Positions 43,059 to 52,584 of a stretch of DNA of 64,000 bases are shown piece after piece. Within the stretch, counting starts at the first letter, position 1. Every line of letters starts with the position of its first letter. This stretch comes from Rhizobiaceae bacterium (GTDB lineage: Bacteria > Pseudomonadota > Alphaproteobacteria > Rhizobiales > Rhizobiaceae). The notes under the pieces are model-generated. The model saw only the letters and a list, made by a program, of their open reading frames with translations. It was not told the DNA's origin and made no database searches. The DNA lies in NCBI GenBank assembly GCA_023953835.1, contig JAMLJB010000002.1, positions 1-64,000 of the forward strand. Direction: 5' to 3'. The position numbers and the translations under genes are program-made.

Positions 43059-43970
43059 CTATGCCTTGAGCAAGCCGAGTTCGATCAGGCCCTTGCGAAG
43101 CCCCTGAATCTGTTCCTCTCCCAACGGACGCAGCGGAGGCCGCGGATCTCCGCCACCCGGAAAGCCCATCAGATCCATTGCCGACTTGGTCGCGGGATAA
43201 AGCGTGCGGCCCTCTGAAGTCAGAAGTTCGGTCAGGAGGCATCCGATCTTCTGCAATTCGGCAGCGCGCTTCTTGTCACCGCTCTTGGCGGCCTCAAAGA
43301 GGGGGCGGCCCACATCAGGCCAGACATTCGGAAAGCAATCGACGAAACCGTCGGCACCAAGCTGGATCGCTGGAGCGCCATATACGGAAGAAGGTCCGCA
43401 GAACACGCGGATCTTGTCGGCAACCGTGATCAGCGTGGAGTAGAAATTGTTCCAGTCGCCCGAGCTTTCCTTGATCGCGACAACCGTATCGAGGTCGGCA
43501 AGCCTGTTGGCAAGCTGTGGCGACAAGGCGTTCACGGCATTGCCGGGGATGTTGTAAAGCAGGATCGGCACCTTGGTGCGGCTCACGACATCGCTGTAGT
43601 GGGCGAATATCTCGTCGTCGGTCAGCTTCACGAAGTAGGGCGGGAGGATCAAGACGCCGTCGACCCCGGCCTTCGTCGCCATGTTTGTCAAGGTAACCGT
43701 TTCCTCGACGGTGACGGCCCCGGTTCCGACGATCAACGTCACTCGACCGGCCACGGCCTCGACTGCCAGTTCGTAGTAGCGCTTGCGCTCCTCGTGGCTC
43801 AGCGTCCAGAATTCGCCGGTACACCCGGCAACGACAAACCCGTCCGATCCGGCAGCGATAAGCCGCTCGAGATTCGCGACAAAAGCCTTTTCATCAATCT
43901 TACCATTCTTATCGAAGGGCGTTGTCATGGCCGGAAATGAACCCGCCCAATCGATACTGTTTCTATCCAC
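43059..43970 (-). CDS. DapA/DHDPS family aldolase (module 2)
   Basis: A 303-aa class I aldolase with GCTGEFWTL, Tyr139 in PILLYNIPG and Schiff-base Lys167 in VVAIKESSGD. The GTG at 43970 has AGGAG 7 bp upstream and matches the family N-terminus. It lies 30 bp before the PLP decarboxylase gene and 80 bp after the ABC ATPase gene, in the same operon. It probably cleaves or dehydrates a 2-oxo acid released from the imported compound. Confidence 0.9.
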   Translation of the reverse strand: MDRNSIDWAGSFPAMTTPFDKNGKIDEKAFVANLERLIAAGSDGFVVAGCTGEFWTLSHEERKRYYELAVEAVAGRVTLIVGTGAVTVEETVTLTNMATKAGVDGVLILPPYFVKLTDDEIFAHYSDVVSRTKVPILLYNIPGNAVNALSPQLANRLADLDTVVAIKESSGDWNNFYSTLITVADKIRVFCGPSSVYGAPAIQLGADGFVDCFPNVWPDVGRPLFEAAKSGDKKRAAELQKIGCLLTELLTSEGRTLYPATKSAMDLMGFPGGGDPRPPLRPLGEEQIQGLRKGLIELGLLKA

Positions 43971-44049
43971 TTTCAGTCTCCTAACATTCTAGAGGTGGGA
44001 GGATCCCCATTGGAATAACCGGAGCGCGGCACCGGATCGATTTGACCCG

Positions 44050-45174
44050 TCACGGCTCCTTGGCCGGCAAACGCCAGCCGGACGCCCGATCGAACAGGTG
44101 AAGGCGCATGCTGCGAAATGCGACGCGGACGCCCTGGCCCTGCTCAAGATGGACATGTGCGGGAACGCGCGCCGTGATCAGCGCATCCGCAACCAATAGC
44201 TGGACGATGCTCTCGTGACCGGTCGGCTCGATCAGCTTGACCGTCGCGGGGAAACCCTTGTCATCGAGGTAAATGTCCTCTGGCCTGATGCCGAGCTTGA
44301 TGGCAAGTGGATCGCGGCTTTCGCGCTCAACGTGACTTGCTTCGAGCGGGATCGTCAGCGGACCCAACCGGACTTCGGGCCCCTTGCCGGTCCAATGAAG
44401 ATCCGCATCCAGCAATGTCATCGCGGGGGTGCCGATAAACTCGGCTACAAAGACATTTGCCGGGGCTTCATAGATTGTGGACGGCGTGGCGAATTGTTGA
44501 AGATTGCCCTTGTTCATGACGGCGATCCGCGTCGACATGGTCATCGCTTCAAGCTGGTCATGCGTGACATAGACCATGGTCTTGCCGATCTTGCGATGCA
44601 GCTCGATCAGTTCGGCCCGCATGTGTGCGCGAAGCTTGGCATCCAGATTTGAAAGCGGCTCGTCCAGCAGGAATATCGCCGGCTTGCGCACGAGCGCCCG
44701 ACCAAGCGCAACGCGCTGCTGCTGGCCGCCGGAAAGCTGCCGCGGCTTGCGGTTTAGGTATTGTTCCAGTTGCAGAAGGCGCGCCACGGACTCGACCATC
44801 GCCGGTCGTTCCGCCTTCGGCACGCCCCGCTTCTTGAGCGGATAGGCAATATTGTCGGCGACGGTCATATGCGGATAGAGCGCATATGACTGGAACACCA
44901 TTGCGATGTCGCGCTGTGCAGGCGCGACATTCGTCACGTCCCTTTCGCCGAAATTGATCGATCCGCTGGTTGGAAATTCAAGCCCGGCGAGCATGCGAAG
45001 CGTTGTCGTCTTGCCGCAGCCGGAGGGTCCCAGCAGGCTGACGAACTCGCCCGGCTCGATCTTGAGATCCAGCTTGTTCACTGCAACGGCGCTGCCGAAC
45101 TGCTTGTGCAATTTGTCGAGGGTAATTCCCCACGCCGATTGCTGGTCGTTCGTTGTTTCCAGGCCACGCTTCAT
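44050..45174 (-). CDS. ABC transporter ATP-binding protein (UgpC/MalK type)
   Basis: A 374-aa ATPase with Walker A GPSGCGKTT, signature LSGGQQQRVALGRAL, Walker B AIFLLDEPLSNLDAKLRAHM and a C-terminal TOBE/OB regulatory domain (from about residue 250). This is the CUT1/spermidine-type ATPase. The ATG at 45174 overlaps the stop of the preceding permease. Longer upstream frames are shadow sequence. Confidence 0.93.
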   Translation of the reverse strand: MKRGLETTNDQQSAWGITLDKLHKQFGSAVAVNKLDLKIEPGEFVSLLGPSGCGKTTTLRMLAGLEFPTSGSINFGERDVTNVAPAQRDIAMVFQSYALYPHMTVADNIAYPLKKRGVPKAERPAMVESVARLLQLEQYLNRKPRQLSGGQQQRVALGRALVRKPAIFLLDEPLSNLDAKLRAHMRAELIELHRKIGKTMVYVTHDQLEAMTMSTRIAVMNKGNLQQFATPSTIYEAPANVFVAEFIGTPAMTLLDADLHWTGKGPEVRLGPLTIPLEASHVERESRDPLAIKLGIRPEDIYLDDKGFPATVKLIEPTGHESIVQLLVADALITARVPAHVHLEQGQGVRVAFRSMRLHLFDRASGWRLPAKEP

Positions 45175-46010
45175 CAGCCCTTGACTCCCGTTCCGGCAAA
45201 TCCCCGCAACAGGAAGCCCTGCAGGAACATGAAAATGATGATCAACGGCAGGCTCATCGCTACGGATGCCGCCATCAACAGGGACCATTCGATATTGAAG
45301 GATGTCACCAGCATGGAAATCACGCCGGTGGTTGCGGGGCGCGCCTCATCCGTGTTCACCAGAATGAGTGCGTAGAAATACTCGTTCCACGCCGCAATGA
45401 ACGTGAACAGGGCCGTGGACACGATTCCCGGCAGTGTCTGCGGAAGCACGATGTCGAAGAAGGCGCCAAGGCGACTCGCGCCATCGACGAGGGCCGCCGA
45501 CTCCAGGTCCTCCGGCATGCTCGCCATGAACGAACGCAGAAGCCAGAGCGCATAGGGCAGCGCAAAGCTCACATATGCTATGACGAGACTGAAAAGCGAG
45601 TTTGCAACGCCGATCCTTACCATCATCAGGTAGAGCGGAAGCACGAGAACAACCGAAGGAAGAAGATATGTGAGCAGGACGAGGGTCGCTATCCGTTCAC
45701 GACCCGGATATATGAATCGTGTAAGGCTGTATGCGCCAAGGACCGCGATTACGATCACGACGACTGTTGTCATCGTCGATAGAATAATGGAGTTTCGCAT
45801 GTACTTCAGGAACGACGTCTGTTCGAACAGCGTCGCGTAGTGTTCGAAGGTGATCCTCGTCGGCCAGAAGCTCGGTGGAATCCGGAAGAGTTCGGTCTGC
45901 GGTTTTATCGACGTCAGGACCATCCAGATGAATGGAAAGACGATGATGAGGATGATCGGCCAAACAATGAGGCTGATCAGGAATCGGCTGCGCGCGCTGT
46001 CCTCTCTCAT
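45174..46010 (-). CDS. ABC transporter permease (MalG/UgpE type)
   Basis: A 278-aa membrane protein with about six hydrophobic spans and the EAA-like loop ESAALVDGASRLGAFFDIVLP. The ATG at 46010 overlaps the stop of the upstream permease by 4 bp. It forms the second half of the channel. Confidence 0.92.
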   Translation of the reverse strand: MREDSARSRFLISLIVWPIILIIVFPFIWMVLTSIKPQTELFRIPPSFWPTRITFEHYATLFEQTSFLKYMRNSIILSTMTTVVVIVIAVLGAYSLTRFIYPGRERIATLVLLTYLLPSVVLVLPLYLMMVRIGVANSLFSLVIAYVSFALPYALWLLRSFMASMPEDLESAALVDGASRLGAFFDIVLPQTLPGIVSTALFTFIAAWNEYFYALILVNTDEARPATTGVISMLVTSFNIEWSLLMAASVAMSLPLIIIFMFLQGFLLRGFAGTGVKG

Positions 46011-46936
46011 GCGTCCTGCCCTCCCCTGCCCTGCGTCCGATAGAGGTAGAGGACCATGAAGATCAGCAGCACGACCAATATGCCGATCGCATAGGTCGAT
46101 GCCTGGCCCATGGCGTTCATGCCGAAGGCCTGCTTGTAGACCAGAAGCGGCAATGTCTGCGTCGACGTGACCGGGCCGCCTCCGGTCAGGAGGTAGATCA
46201 GGTCGAACTCCTTGAAGTCCCAGATGGTGCGCAGGAGAATGATGACGACCAGCACATCCCAAAGCTGGGGCAGCGTGATGTCCCAGAAGCGTGACCACGC
46301 ATTTGCGCCGTCGATCCGCGCCGCTTCATAGAGTTCGGACGGAATGGTCTGGAGCCGTGCGAGCACCGCGATGACAACGAAGGGGAAATATTTCCACGTG
46401 CCGACGAGGACCACGCTGATCATTGCGTTCGGCATGGAGCCGATCCAGTCCAGCGGCATGTCGGACAAGCCGCTGGCAAGCAGGGCCCGGTTGAGAATTC
46501 CGTAGACGTCGTTGAACATCCACCGCCAGATGAGGACGGCCACAACCGTCGAAACGAAATACGGGAACAGCACGAGGCTGCGCGCAAGCGACTGGAAATG
46601 GAATTTCAGGTTGAGCAGCAGGGCCATCAGGATGCCGACGACCACCTGGAGCGTCAGCGTGCTCACCGTCCAGACGATGGTTGTCCTCAATGAGGTCCAG
46701 AACTCGCTGGAGGACAGCATCCGGCGATAGTTTTCAAGACCGACCCATTCGCCTTGCAGGGTTGGCGTGTAGATTGAAAAGAAAGAGAGATAGACCGCGT
46801 AAACAAGCGGATAAACAATCACCAGCAGGAATGTCAGCAATGTCGGCAATATCAGCAACATGCCGAGCGCCGAGTATTGCCGGGACAAGGACCATCCCTT
46901 CGTCAAGCGCGCGGTCTCACCTGTCAAAGACGGCAT
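46007..46936 (-). CDS. ABC transporter permease (MalF/UgpA type)
   Basis: A 309-aa membrane protein with about six hydrophobic spans and the EAA motif YEAARIDGANAWSRFWDITLP. It is the first permease of a CUT1-type importer, 89 bp after the binding-protein gene. Coupled to the next permease by a 4-bp overlap. Confidence 0.92.
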   Translation of the reverse strand: MPSLTGETARLTKGWSLSRQYSALGMLLILPTLLTFLLVIVYPLVYAVYLSFFSIYTPTLQGEWVGLENYRRMLSSSEFWTSLRTTIVWTVSTLTLQVVVGILMALLLNLKFHFQSLARSLVLFPYFVSTVVAVLIWRWMFNDVYGILNRALLASGLSDMPLDWIGSMPNAMISVVLVGTWKYFPFVVIAVLARLQTIPSELYEAARIDGANAWSRFWDITLPQLWDVLVVIILLRTIWDFKEFDLIYLLTGGGPVTSTQTLPLLVYKQAFGMNAMGQASTYAIGILVVLLIFMVLYLYRTQGRGGQDA

Positions 46937-47025
46937 GGAAAAGCCTCATTCGGGCACATCAAGGCATTCCCGGCGACTTGCGGCGGACAAATTCAGATCC
47001 GTCGCAAGTCACCGGGAGATGATCG

Positions 47026-48378
47026 TCAGGACTTCATGATGGCTTCGAGTTTCTTGGCAGTGTCGCCGATCACGACCTTCTTGTCTTCTCCGTTCAGCGC
47101 CACGCGCTGCACCATCTCCGAAAGAACCTCACTGGAAATGATGTCGACGGATTTGGTGTTCGGCTTATGCTCAGGGCTTTCAAAGCCCATATTGTAGCCC
47201 TTTGCCGCGTTGACCGTCATCTGCTCCACCTCGGCAGGATACCGCTTGATGATATCGTTCGACGTGTAAGCCGGGTTCTGGGCTATGGGCTCGAGCACAG
47301 GCAGGATGTGGCCGGGAGCCGCAAGCAGCTGCTTGATGTATCCTTCCGGCTCGAACAGGTAGGCGGCAAACTGCTTTGCCATTTCGAGATTCTTGGTGCC
47401 TTTCGGAATGAAAACGCTCGGGAAATCGTTGAGCGTTTTCTTCGGCACGTCCGCCGATATGGTCGGGTACTGAACGCAGGTGATCTTGTCGGCTATGTCG
47501 GGGTTCTGTGCGTTGACATTGGCCAGCACGCGGCCCGCATAGTACCCGGTCGCCGTCGCACCGCTGACAAAAGCGGTGATCATTTCACCCCAGCTGTAGC
47601 CGGTCGCGCCCGGGGGGCACAATTCGCGCATCGACGCGTAGAACTCGAGCGCATTCGCGGTTGCGTCGCTGTCGATCGCAACTTCGAGGTCGGGCGTGAA
47701 AAGCTGCCCGCCCGCGCCATGGATAAGGGTGGTGACGACAAAGGCCGTGGCGCTGTTTCTGGCAAATGGCAGCGGCGCGCCATAGATTCCGCCGCCCTGC
47801 ATCTTCTTCGCGGCTTCACGCAATTCATCCCAGGTGTCCGGAATTTTGGCTATGGAAGCTTTTTCCATGAGATCCTTGCGGACCCAGAGGTTGTCCGACG
47901 CGGTATTGCCGATGCCGGTTCCCGTGAAGTGCCCATCGGCCGCTTCATACGTCTTGTTGGCGCCCGGGAAGAACTTCTCCGGTCCGATCGCCTTGATCAC
48001 ATCGTCAAACGGCTCGACAAGCCCCTGCGCGTAGTAGCTGGCGACAGAGAAGGAAGGAATATGGGTCACGAGGTCCGGAACCTGTCCGCTGGCAAAGGCC
48101 GCGGCCATCTGGGCCGGGTAAGCCTCGTCGGACGTCGGCTCGAACAGAACCTTGACACCGGGATGGGCTGCTTCAAATCCCGCGATCTGCAACTTGTAGG
48201 CCTCAAGCTGAGCCGGCGAGGATTGCGGCGACCACCAACGCAGCGTCGCTTCCTGCGCGCTGGCGTGTCGGCCAAAAGTCATTGTCGATAGTGCGGCAGC
48301 TGCGCCTCCTGCCGCAATGCCCTGAAGCGCGCCACGGCGCGTTATCGGAAAGATGGTCTTTATTTTTGACTTCTGCAT
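47026..48378 (-). CDS. ABC transporter extracellular substrate-binding protein, family 1 (UgpB-like)
   Basis: A 450-aa binding protein. The N-terminus ITRRGALQGIAAGG carries a twin-arginine motif and a cleavage region near ASAQE, so export by Tat is likely. The mature part has LRWWSPQSSPAQLEAYK and PEGYIKQLLAAPGHILPV, as in family 1 binding proteins for sugars, glycerol-phosphate-like compounds or polyamines. The ATG at 48378 is the Tat start; longer frames are unsupported. First gene of the operon; two GntR-operator-like sites lie upstream. Confidence 0.92.
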   Translation of the reverse strand: MQKSKIKTIFPITRRGALQGIAAGGAAAALSTMTFGRHASAQEATLRWWSPQSSPAQLEAYKLQIAGFEAAHPGVKVLFEPTSDEAYPAQMAAAFASGQVPDLVTHIPSFSVASYYAQGLVEPFDDVIKAIGPEKFFPGANKTYEAADGHFTGTGIGNTASDNLWVRKDLMEKASIAKIPDTWDELREAAKKMQGGGIYGAPLPFARNSATAFVVTTLIHGAGGQLFTPDLEVAIDSDATANALEFYASMRELCPPGATGYSWGEMITAFVSGATATGYYAGRVLANVNAQNPDIADKITCVQYPTISADVPKKTLNDFPSVFIPKGTKNLEMAKQFAAYLFEPEGYIKQLLAAPGHILPVLEPIAQNPAYTSNDIIKRYPAEVEQMTVNAAKGYNMGFESPEHKPNTKSVDIISSEVLSEMVQRVALNGEDKKVVIGDTAKKLEAIMKS

Positions 48379-48422
48379 TGTCCTGTCCCTTCTGGTTAGG
48401 TCGAAACTATAGGCAATCCAAT

Positions 48423-48433
48423 TTGTCTGACTG
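48423..48433. promoter_or_regulatory. Putative GntR (FCD-type) operator 1
   Basis: TTGTCTGACTG matches TNGTNNNACNA except for the last base. It is 45-55 bp upstream of the ABC binding-protein start, where a repressor would be effective. Confidence 0.4.
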
Positions 48434-48611
48434 TCGGCGCCCGTGCAGTCTCCCACCGCACGCAGGCGAGCGTCATGCAGCAACTTTCTCCTCGACTGGT
48501 ATCACCTCCGCACCGCAACTGAAGATACCGCCAGAGCCTCGGTCTGGGTCCGATCCTTCAGGCGTTGGCATCGCTATCCCAAAAGAATAACGACAAATCC
48601 ATCCTAGTCGA

Positions 48612-48622
48612 TTGTCGGACGA
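48612..48622. promoter_or_regulatory. Putative GntR (FCD-type) operator 2
   Basis: TTGTCGGACGA is a full match to the TNGTNNNACNA consensus of FadR-subfamily regulators. It lies about 92-102 bp before the aminotransferase start. Confidence 0.5.
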
Positions 48623-48713
48623 TCGTGCAAGCGCTATTGTGACATTTGAGAGTACGAATCTTCAGCGACCGCCACTCGCTGCAATCAATGGATGCACGTC
48701 AGGAGAAGACCGA

Positions 48714-50129
48714 ATGTCAGCACTTCCGGGTTCAAATCTGTCGCTGGAGGAACTGGACCGGCAAACGCTGATGCATCCCTGCACCTCGATCATGCTGCAT
48801 GAGCAGACGGGTCCGATCATCTATTCAGACGCGTCCGGGGTCACCGTCAGGGGAGAGCACGGTCGCGAAATGATCGATTTCGGAGCCGGATTGTGGTGCG
48901 TCAATGTCGGGTATGGCCGCGAGCAGCTTGCGAACGCCGCAGCGCAAGCCATGCGGGATCTCAGCTATTTTCACCTGTTCGGATCGGCGTCGCACGAATC
49001 GGCAATCCATCTTGCCGACCAGTTGCTTTCACTTTTTCACGAAACCACCGGGGCGGGACATCTGACCAGGGCATTCTTCGGAACGTCGGGGTCGGACGCG
49101 AACGACACCGCATACAAGCTGGTCCGCTATTACAACAACCTGCTTGGCCGCGAGAAGAAGAAGAAATTCATATCCCGGATCGGCGCCTATCACGGTGTCA
49201 CCTATGCCGCTGCCGGGCTTACGGGAATACCGCTCTATCATACGGCATTCGACCTGCCGCAAGACGGGGTGATCCACGCCGACTGTCCCCACTACTACCG
49301 CTTCAGCCGGCCGGGAGAGGACGAGGCCGCCTTTACGAACCGGCTGATCTCCAATCTCAAGGACATCATTTCGCGGGAAGGCGCCGATACGATTGCTGCC
49401 TTCATTGCCGAACCGGTCATGGGAACCGGCGGTGTCGTGCTTCCTCCCAAGGGCTATCTCAAGGCCGTTCAGGACATCCTGCGCGAGAATGACATCCTGT
49501 TCATTGTCGACGAAGTCATCACAGGATTTGGCCGGCTCGGCTCGTGGTTCGGTACCGGCCACTACGATCTGCAACCGGACATCGTGAGCCTCGCCAAGGG
49601 CGTGACCAGCGCTTATTTTCCGCTCTCGGCCAATCTGATTTCAGAGCGCGTCTGGGAGGTGTTCAGCGCGTCTTCCGCCAAGACGGGGCCTGTCATGCAC
49701 GGCTTCACCTATTCGGGCCACCCGGTCGGCTGCGCGGTCGCGTTGGCCAATATCAGTCTTTTGAAGAGCGAAAGGCTGGTCGAGAACTCGGCGAAGATGG
49801 GTAGGCATTTCCACGCCCGTCTGACGGAGCGGCTGTCCGACAACCCCTATGTCGGAGACATTCGTGGTGAAGGATTGATGTTGGCCGTCGAGTTCGTGGC
49901 CGACAAGGCGACACGTCGCTTCTTCAGTGCGGGGACTTATCCCCACCGTGTCGTCGCGCGCAAGGCAATGGACGAAAATTTGCTCGTGCGACCATTGCCG
50001 TTCATTGACGTCACGTCCTTCTCGCCGCCATTGTCAATCACGAGCGAAGAGATCGACGAAGGCGTGGAACGGTATGCGCGCGGCCTGGAGGCCGCCATGC
50101 CGACGCTGCGCGAACTCGCAAATCAATAG
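48714..50129 (+). CDS. Class III (omega) aminotransferase (module 2)
   Basis: A 471-aa PLP enzyme with GTSGSDANDTA, AYHGVTYAAAGLTG, Asp266 in FIVDEVITGFGR and Schiff-base Lys295 in VSLAKGVTSAY. It is a clear relative of the enzyme at 19161-20549 (for example KKKFISRIGAYHG against KKKIISRLKAYHG). An AGGAGAAGACCGA box precedes the ATG at 48714. The aldehyde product of such a transaminase could feed the semialdehyde dehydrogenase encoded 57 bp downstream. Confidence 0.93.
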   Translation: MSALPGSNLSLEELDRQTLMHPCTSIMLHEQTGPIIYSDASGVTVRGEHGREMIDFGAGLWCVNVGYGREQLANAAAQAMRDLSYFHLFGSASHESAIHLADQLLSLFHETTGAGHLTRAFFGTSGSDANDTAYKLVRYYNNLLGREKKKKFISRIGAYHGVTYAAAGLTGIPLYHTAFDLPQDGVIHADCPHYYRFSRPGEDEAAFTNRLISNLKDIISREGADTIAAFIAEPVMGTGGVVLPPKGYLKAVQDILRENDILFIVDEVITGFGRLGSWFGTGHYDLQPDIVSLAKGVTSAYFPLSANLISERVWEVFSASSAKTGPVMHGFTYSGHPVGCAVALANISLLKSERLVENSAKMGRHFHARLTERLSDNPYVGDIRGEGLMLAVEFVADKATRRFFSAGTYPHRVVARKAMDENLLVRPLPFIDVTSFSPPLSITSEEIDEGVERYARGLEAAMPTLRELANQ

Positions 50130-50186
50130 TCCGGCATCCCTTGAAAGCCGGCGGCCCTTGGTCATGAAAATGGAAGCCTTACAGCA

Positions 50187-51623
50187 ATGACGTATCAAGA
50201 CACTTTACTCCACATTGGCGGTCGTTGGAGCGAGGGAAGCGGAGGCGGCAGGATCCCCGTTCTCAATCCCGCGACAGAGGAAACAATCGGATGGGTGGCA
50301 AAGGCCGAAAAAGCCGATCTTGAACAGGCCGTTGCAGCAGCCGTGAAAGGGTTTCAGGTCTGGCGCCGTGTATCGGCCTTCGAAAGAAGCAAGGTCATGC
50401 GCAAGGCCGCGGACATCATTCGGGAACGGACCGAGGACATCGCGCGGGCGATGACCACCGAGCAGGGCAAGCCTCTGGCCCAGGCCAGACTCGAAACCCT
50501 GACCGCCGCAGACATGACGGAATGGTTTGCGGAGGAGGGCCGGCGCGTTTACGGACGCGTCATTCCGGCGCGGGCAGAAGGCATCTATCAGTTGTCGCTT
50601 CGAGAGCCGGTGGGGCCGGTAGCGGCATTTACCCCGTGGAACTTTCCCATAAGCCAGATCATCAAGAAGCTCGCCGCCGCATTGGCGGGCGGTTGCTCGA
50701 TCATCATCAAGGCGGCCGAAGAGACGCCAGCAAGCGCTGCGGCACTGGTTCAGGCGTTCCTCGATGCCGGCATGCCGGACGGTGTGATCAACCTTGTCTT
50801 CGGAGCGCCCGCGGAAATTTCGGAGTACCTGATCACGCATCCCGACATCCGGAAAGTGTCATTCACCGGATCGACTGCGATTGGCAAGCAACTGGCGTCG
50901 CTTGCGGGCCTGCACATGAAGCGGGTCACGATGGAACTGGGCGGCCACGCGCCCGCGATCGTGTTCGACGACGCGGACGTCGACAAGGCGGTGACCGTGC
51001 TTCTGGCCGCGAAATATCGCAACGCCGGTCAGGTTTGTATCGCGCCGACACGATTCATCGTTCAGGAAAACGTCTACGATCAGTTCGTTTCCACCTTTGT
51101 CGACAAGGCGGAGAAACTGAAGGTCGGCAATGGCATGGATGAATCAACCGAGATGGGACCGCTTGCCCACGACCGACGGGTTGCAGCCATGGAGAGCCTG
51201 ATCCAGGACGCGATAGCCAAAGGCGCGAAAGTCAGGACGGGCGGAGAGCGCTCCGGCAACAAGGGGTATTTTTTCAAGCCCACCGTCATCACCGACGCTT
51301 CGGTTGAAACAACGGCGATGAACCTCGAGCCTTTCGGGCCGATTGCGCTCATGTCGCGCTTCGACGGTCTGGAGGACGCCATTGGTGAAGCCAACAGACT
51401 TCCCTACGGTCTGGCTGCCTATGCCTTTACGCGATCCGCGAAAACGTCGATCGACATTGCCAACGGGGTGGAGTCCGGGATGATCAGCATCAACCAGAAC
51501 GGCCTTGCGCTGCCGGAAACGCCTTTTGCCGGCATCAAGGACTCAGGGTATGGCGCGGAAGGCGGCAGCGAGGGCATCGAAGCCTATGTGAATACGCGCT
51601 TCGTCTCGCAGTCAGGTGCGTAA
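50187..51623 (+). CDS. NAD(P)-dependent aldehyde dehydrogenase (succinate-semialdehyde dehydrogenase family)
   Basis: A 478-aa ALDH with FTPWNFP, the nucleotide loop FTGSTAIGK, the general base Glu250 in MELGGHAP and the nucleophile Cys284 in GQVCIAPTRF. It resembles GabD-like enzymes that oxidise semialdehydes to dicarboxylates. It directly follows the class III aminotransferase, which gives a transamination-then-oxidation pair as in GABA or omega-amino acid catabolism. Confidence 0.92.
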   Translation: MTYQDTLLHIGGRWSEGSGGGRIPVLNPATEETIGWVAKAEKADLEQAVAAAVKGFQVWRRVSAFERSKVMRKAADIIRERTEDIARAMTTEQGKPLAQARLETLTAADMTEWFAEEGRRVYGRVIPARAEGIYQLSLREPVGPVAAFTPWNFPISQIIKKLAAALAGGCSIIIKAAEETPASAAALVQAFLDAGMPDGVINLVFGAPAEISEYLITHPDIRKVSFTGSTAIGKQLASLAGLHMKRVTMELGGHAPAIVFDDADVDKAVTVLLAAKYRNAGQVCIAPTRFIVQENVYDQFVSTFVDKAEKLKVGNGMDESTEMGPLAHDRRVAAMESLIQDAIAKGAKVRTGGERSGNKGYFFKPTVITDASVETTAMNLEPFGPIALMSRFDGLEDAIGEANRLPYGLAAYAFTRSAKTSIDIANGVESGMISINQNGLALPETPFAGIKDSGYGAEGGSEGIEAYVNTRFVSQSGA

Positions 51624-51647
51624 GGAGGTTCGTTTCCGAAGCTCCTT
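51622..51647. terminator. Terminator-like hairpin after aldehyde dehydrogenase gene
   Basis: AAGGAG-G-TTCG / CGAA-G-CTCCTT with a TTTC loop and one mismatch, starting within the stop codon. It lies in the 50-bp gap between the convergent ALDH and gntR genes. Confidence 0.5.
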
Positions 51648-51673
51648 GGGGGGCGGAACGCGGCAATTCGCGA

Positions 51674-52396
51674 TCACGCCCCGTGAAGGCGGAATGGGCC
51701 CGTTTCGAGCGACCTTTTCACCGCGATAAGCCCAAGCTCAAGATGTCGGTCGATCTCGGCCAGCATTTCGTCAAGGCTGTCGCCAATCGCAACCGCATAA
51801 TAGCGTTCCGCTTCTTCCACAAAGTCCAGGCCGCGCACGGAAGCCTGGCTCATCACGAAGCTGAGGTGAATCTTCTGCGACAGTTGTTCCCAGACTTCGA
51901 GCAGCACGGTGTTGTTGGAAAACTCGTAGGGATAGCTGTGGAACCGTATCTCCGCCTTGATGGCCTCCACGTTGTCACCGGTTCGGATCGCCTTGACCAG
52001 CGTCTTGCAGCGATCGCCGAACTCCTTGCGGAACTGGGCATCACGACTCGACCAAAGCTGGGTGAATGCGTGACGTTCTATGGCCCCGCGGACAGAGAAG
52101 ACCTCGCTCATCGTTCGATCGTCGAGGCTGACGACAAAGGCTCCGGCATAAGGCCTGTTCACAAGCAGGCCCTGATCGATCAATTCCCAGATCGCCTCGC
52201 GGATTGACCCCCGGCTCACACCGAAGCGACTGGAAAGCTTCGCTTCGACAAGTTGCGTCCCCGGAGCAAGCTGGCCGCTCAGGATGAAATTGCGCAAGGT
52301 TTCGGCGACCTGGGCGCGCCGCGTCATCGGGAGCACGACGTCGAACTTGGGCAGAGGGTCGGGCTCTTCGTTTTCTTTTTCCTGGGTATAGCTCAT
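51674..52396 (-). CDS. GntR family transcriptional regulator, FadR subfamily (FCD domain)
   Basis: A 240-aa regulator with an N-terminal winged HTH (RRAQVAETLRNFILSG, then LSSRFGVSRGSIREAIWELIDQGLL) and a helical FCD effector domain with histidines in IRFHSYPY and IDRHLELG as possible metal ligands. FCD regulators usually repress catabolic operons and release DNA on binding an acid. It is downstream of two SDR genes on the same strand and central to module 2, so it is the candidate regulator of the TNGTNNNACNA-like sites. Confidence 0.92.
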   Translation of the reverse strand: MSYTQEKENEEPDPLPKFDVVLPMTRRAQVAETLRNFILSGQLAPGTQLVEAKLSSRFGVSRGSIREAIWELIDQGLLVNRPYAGAFVVSLDDRTMSEVFSVRGAIERHAFTQLWSSRDAQFRKEFGDRCKTLVKAIRTGDNVEAIKAEIRFHSYPYEFSNNTVLLEVWEQLSQKIHLSFVMSQASVRGLDFVEEAERYYAVAIGDSLDEMLAEIDRHLELGLIAVKRSLETGPFRLHGA

Positions 52397-52584
52397 AAAC
52401 GTTGCTTTCCAGTCGCTATCGGTCTGCTTCGGCGTCTTGGTCGCGGAGACGCCGAAAGTCCGGACTCAAATTGCAAGGGATCTGTGGCCATATCTCACAT
52501 TCGGCAGCGCACGCCAAGACCTTCGGACTGCGCAGATGCCTGATAAATTCCAATGATAACACCTGATTGACCGCGCATTTCCCT

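Larger units (their letters stand above)
48379..48713. other. Divergent control region between ABC operon and aminotransferase gene (335 bp)
   Basis: It contains the two TNGTNNNACNA-like sites listed separately and a RBS-like AGGAG before the aminotransferase. I see no gene in it. Confidence 0.6.

Noticed and set aside
41604..43970. Lysine biosynthesis (dapA-lysA)
   Set aside because: Both proteins are family members, but they are embedded in a transporter operon with an HpcH aldolase and have a second DapA-like paralogue; no other dap genes are present.
52455..52470. GTCCGGAC palindrome upstream of gntR as an autoregulatory operator
   Set aside because: It does not fit the TNGTNNNACNA pattern of the other sites and is short enough to occur by chance in GC-rich DNA.
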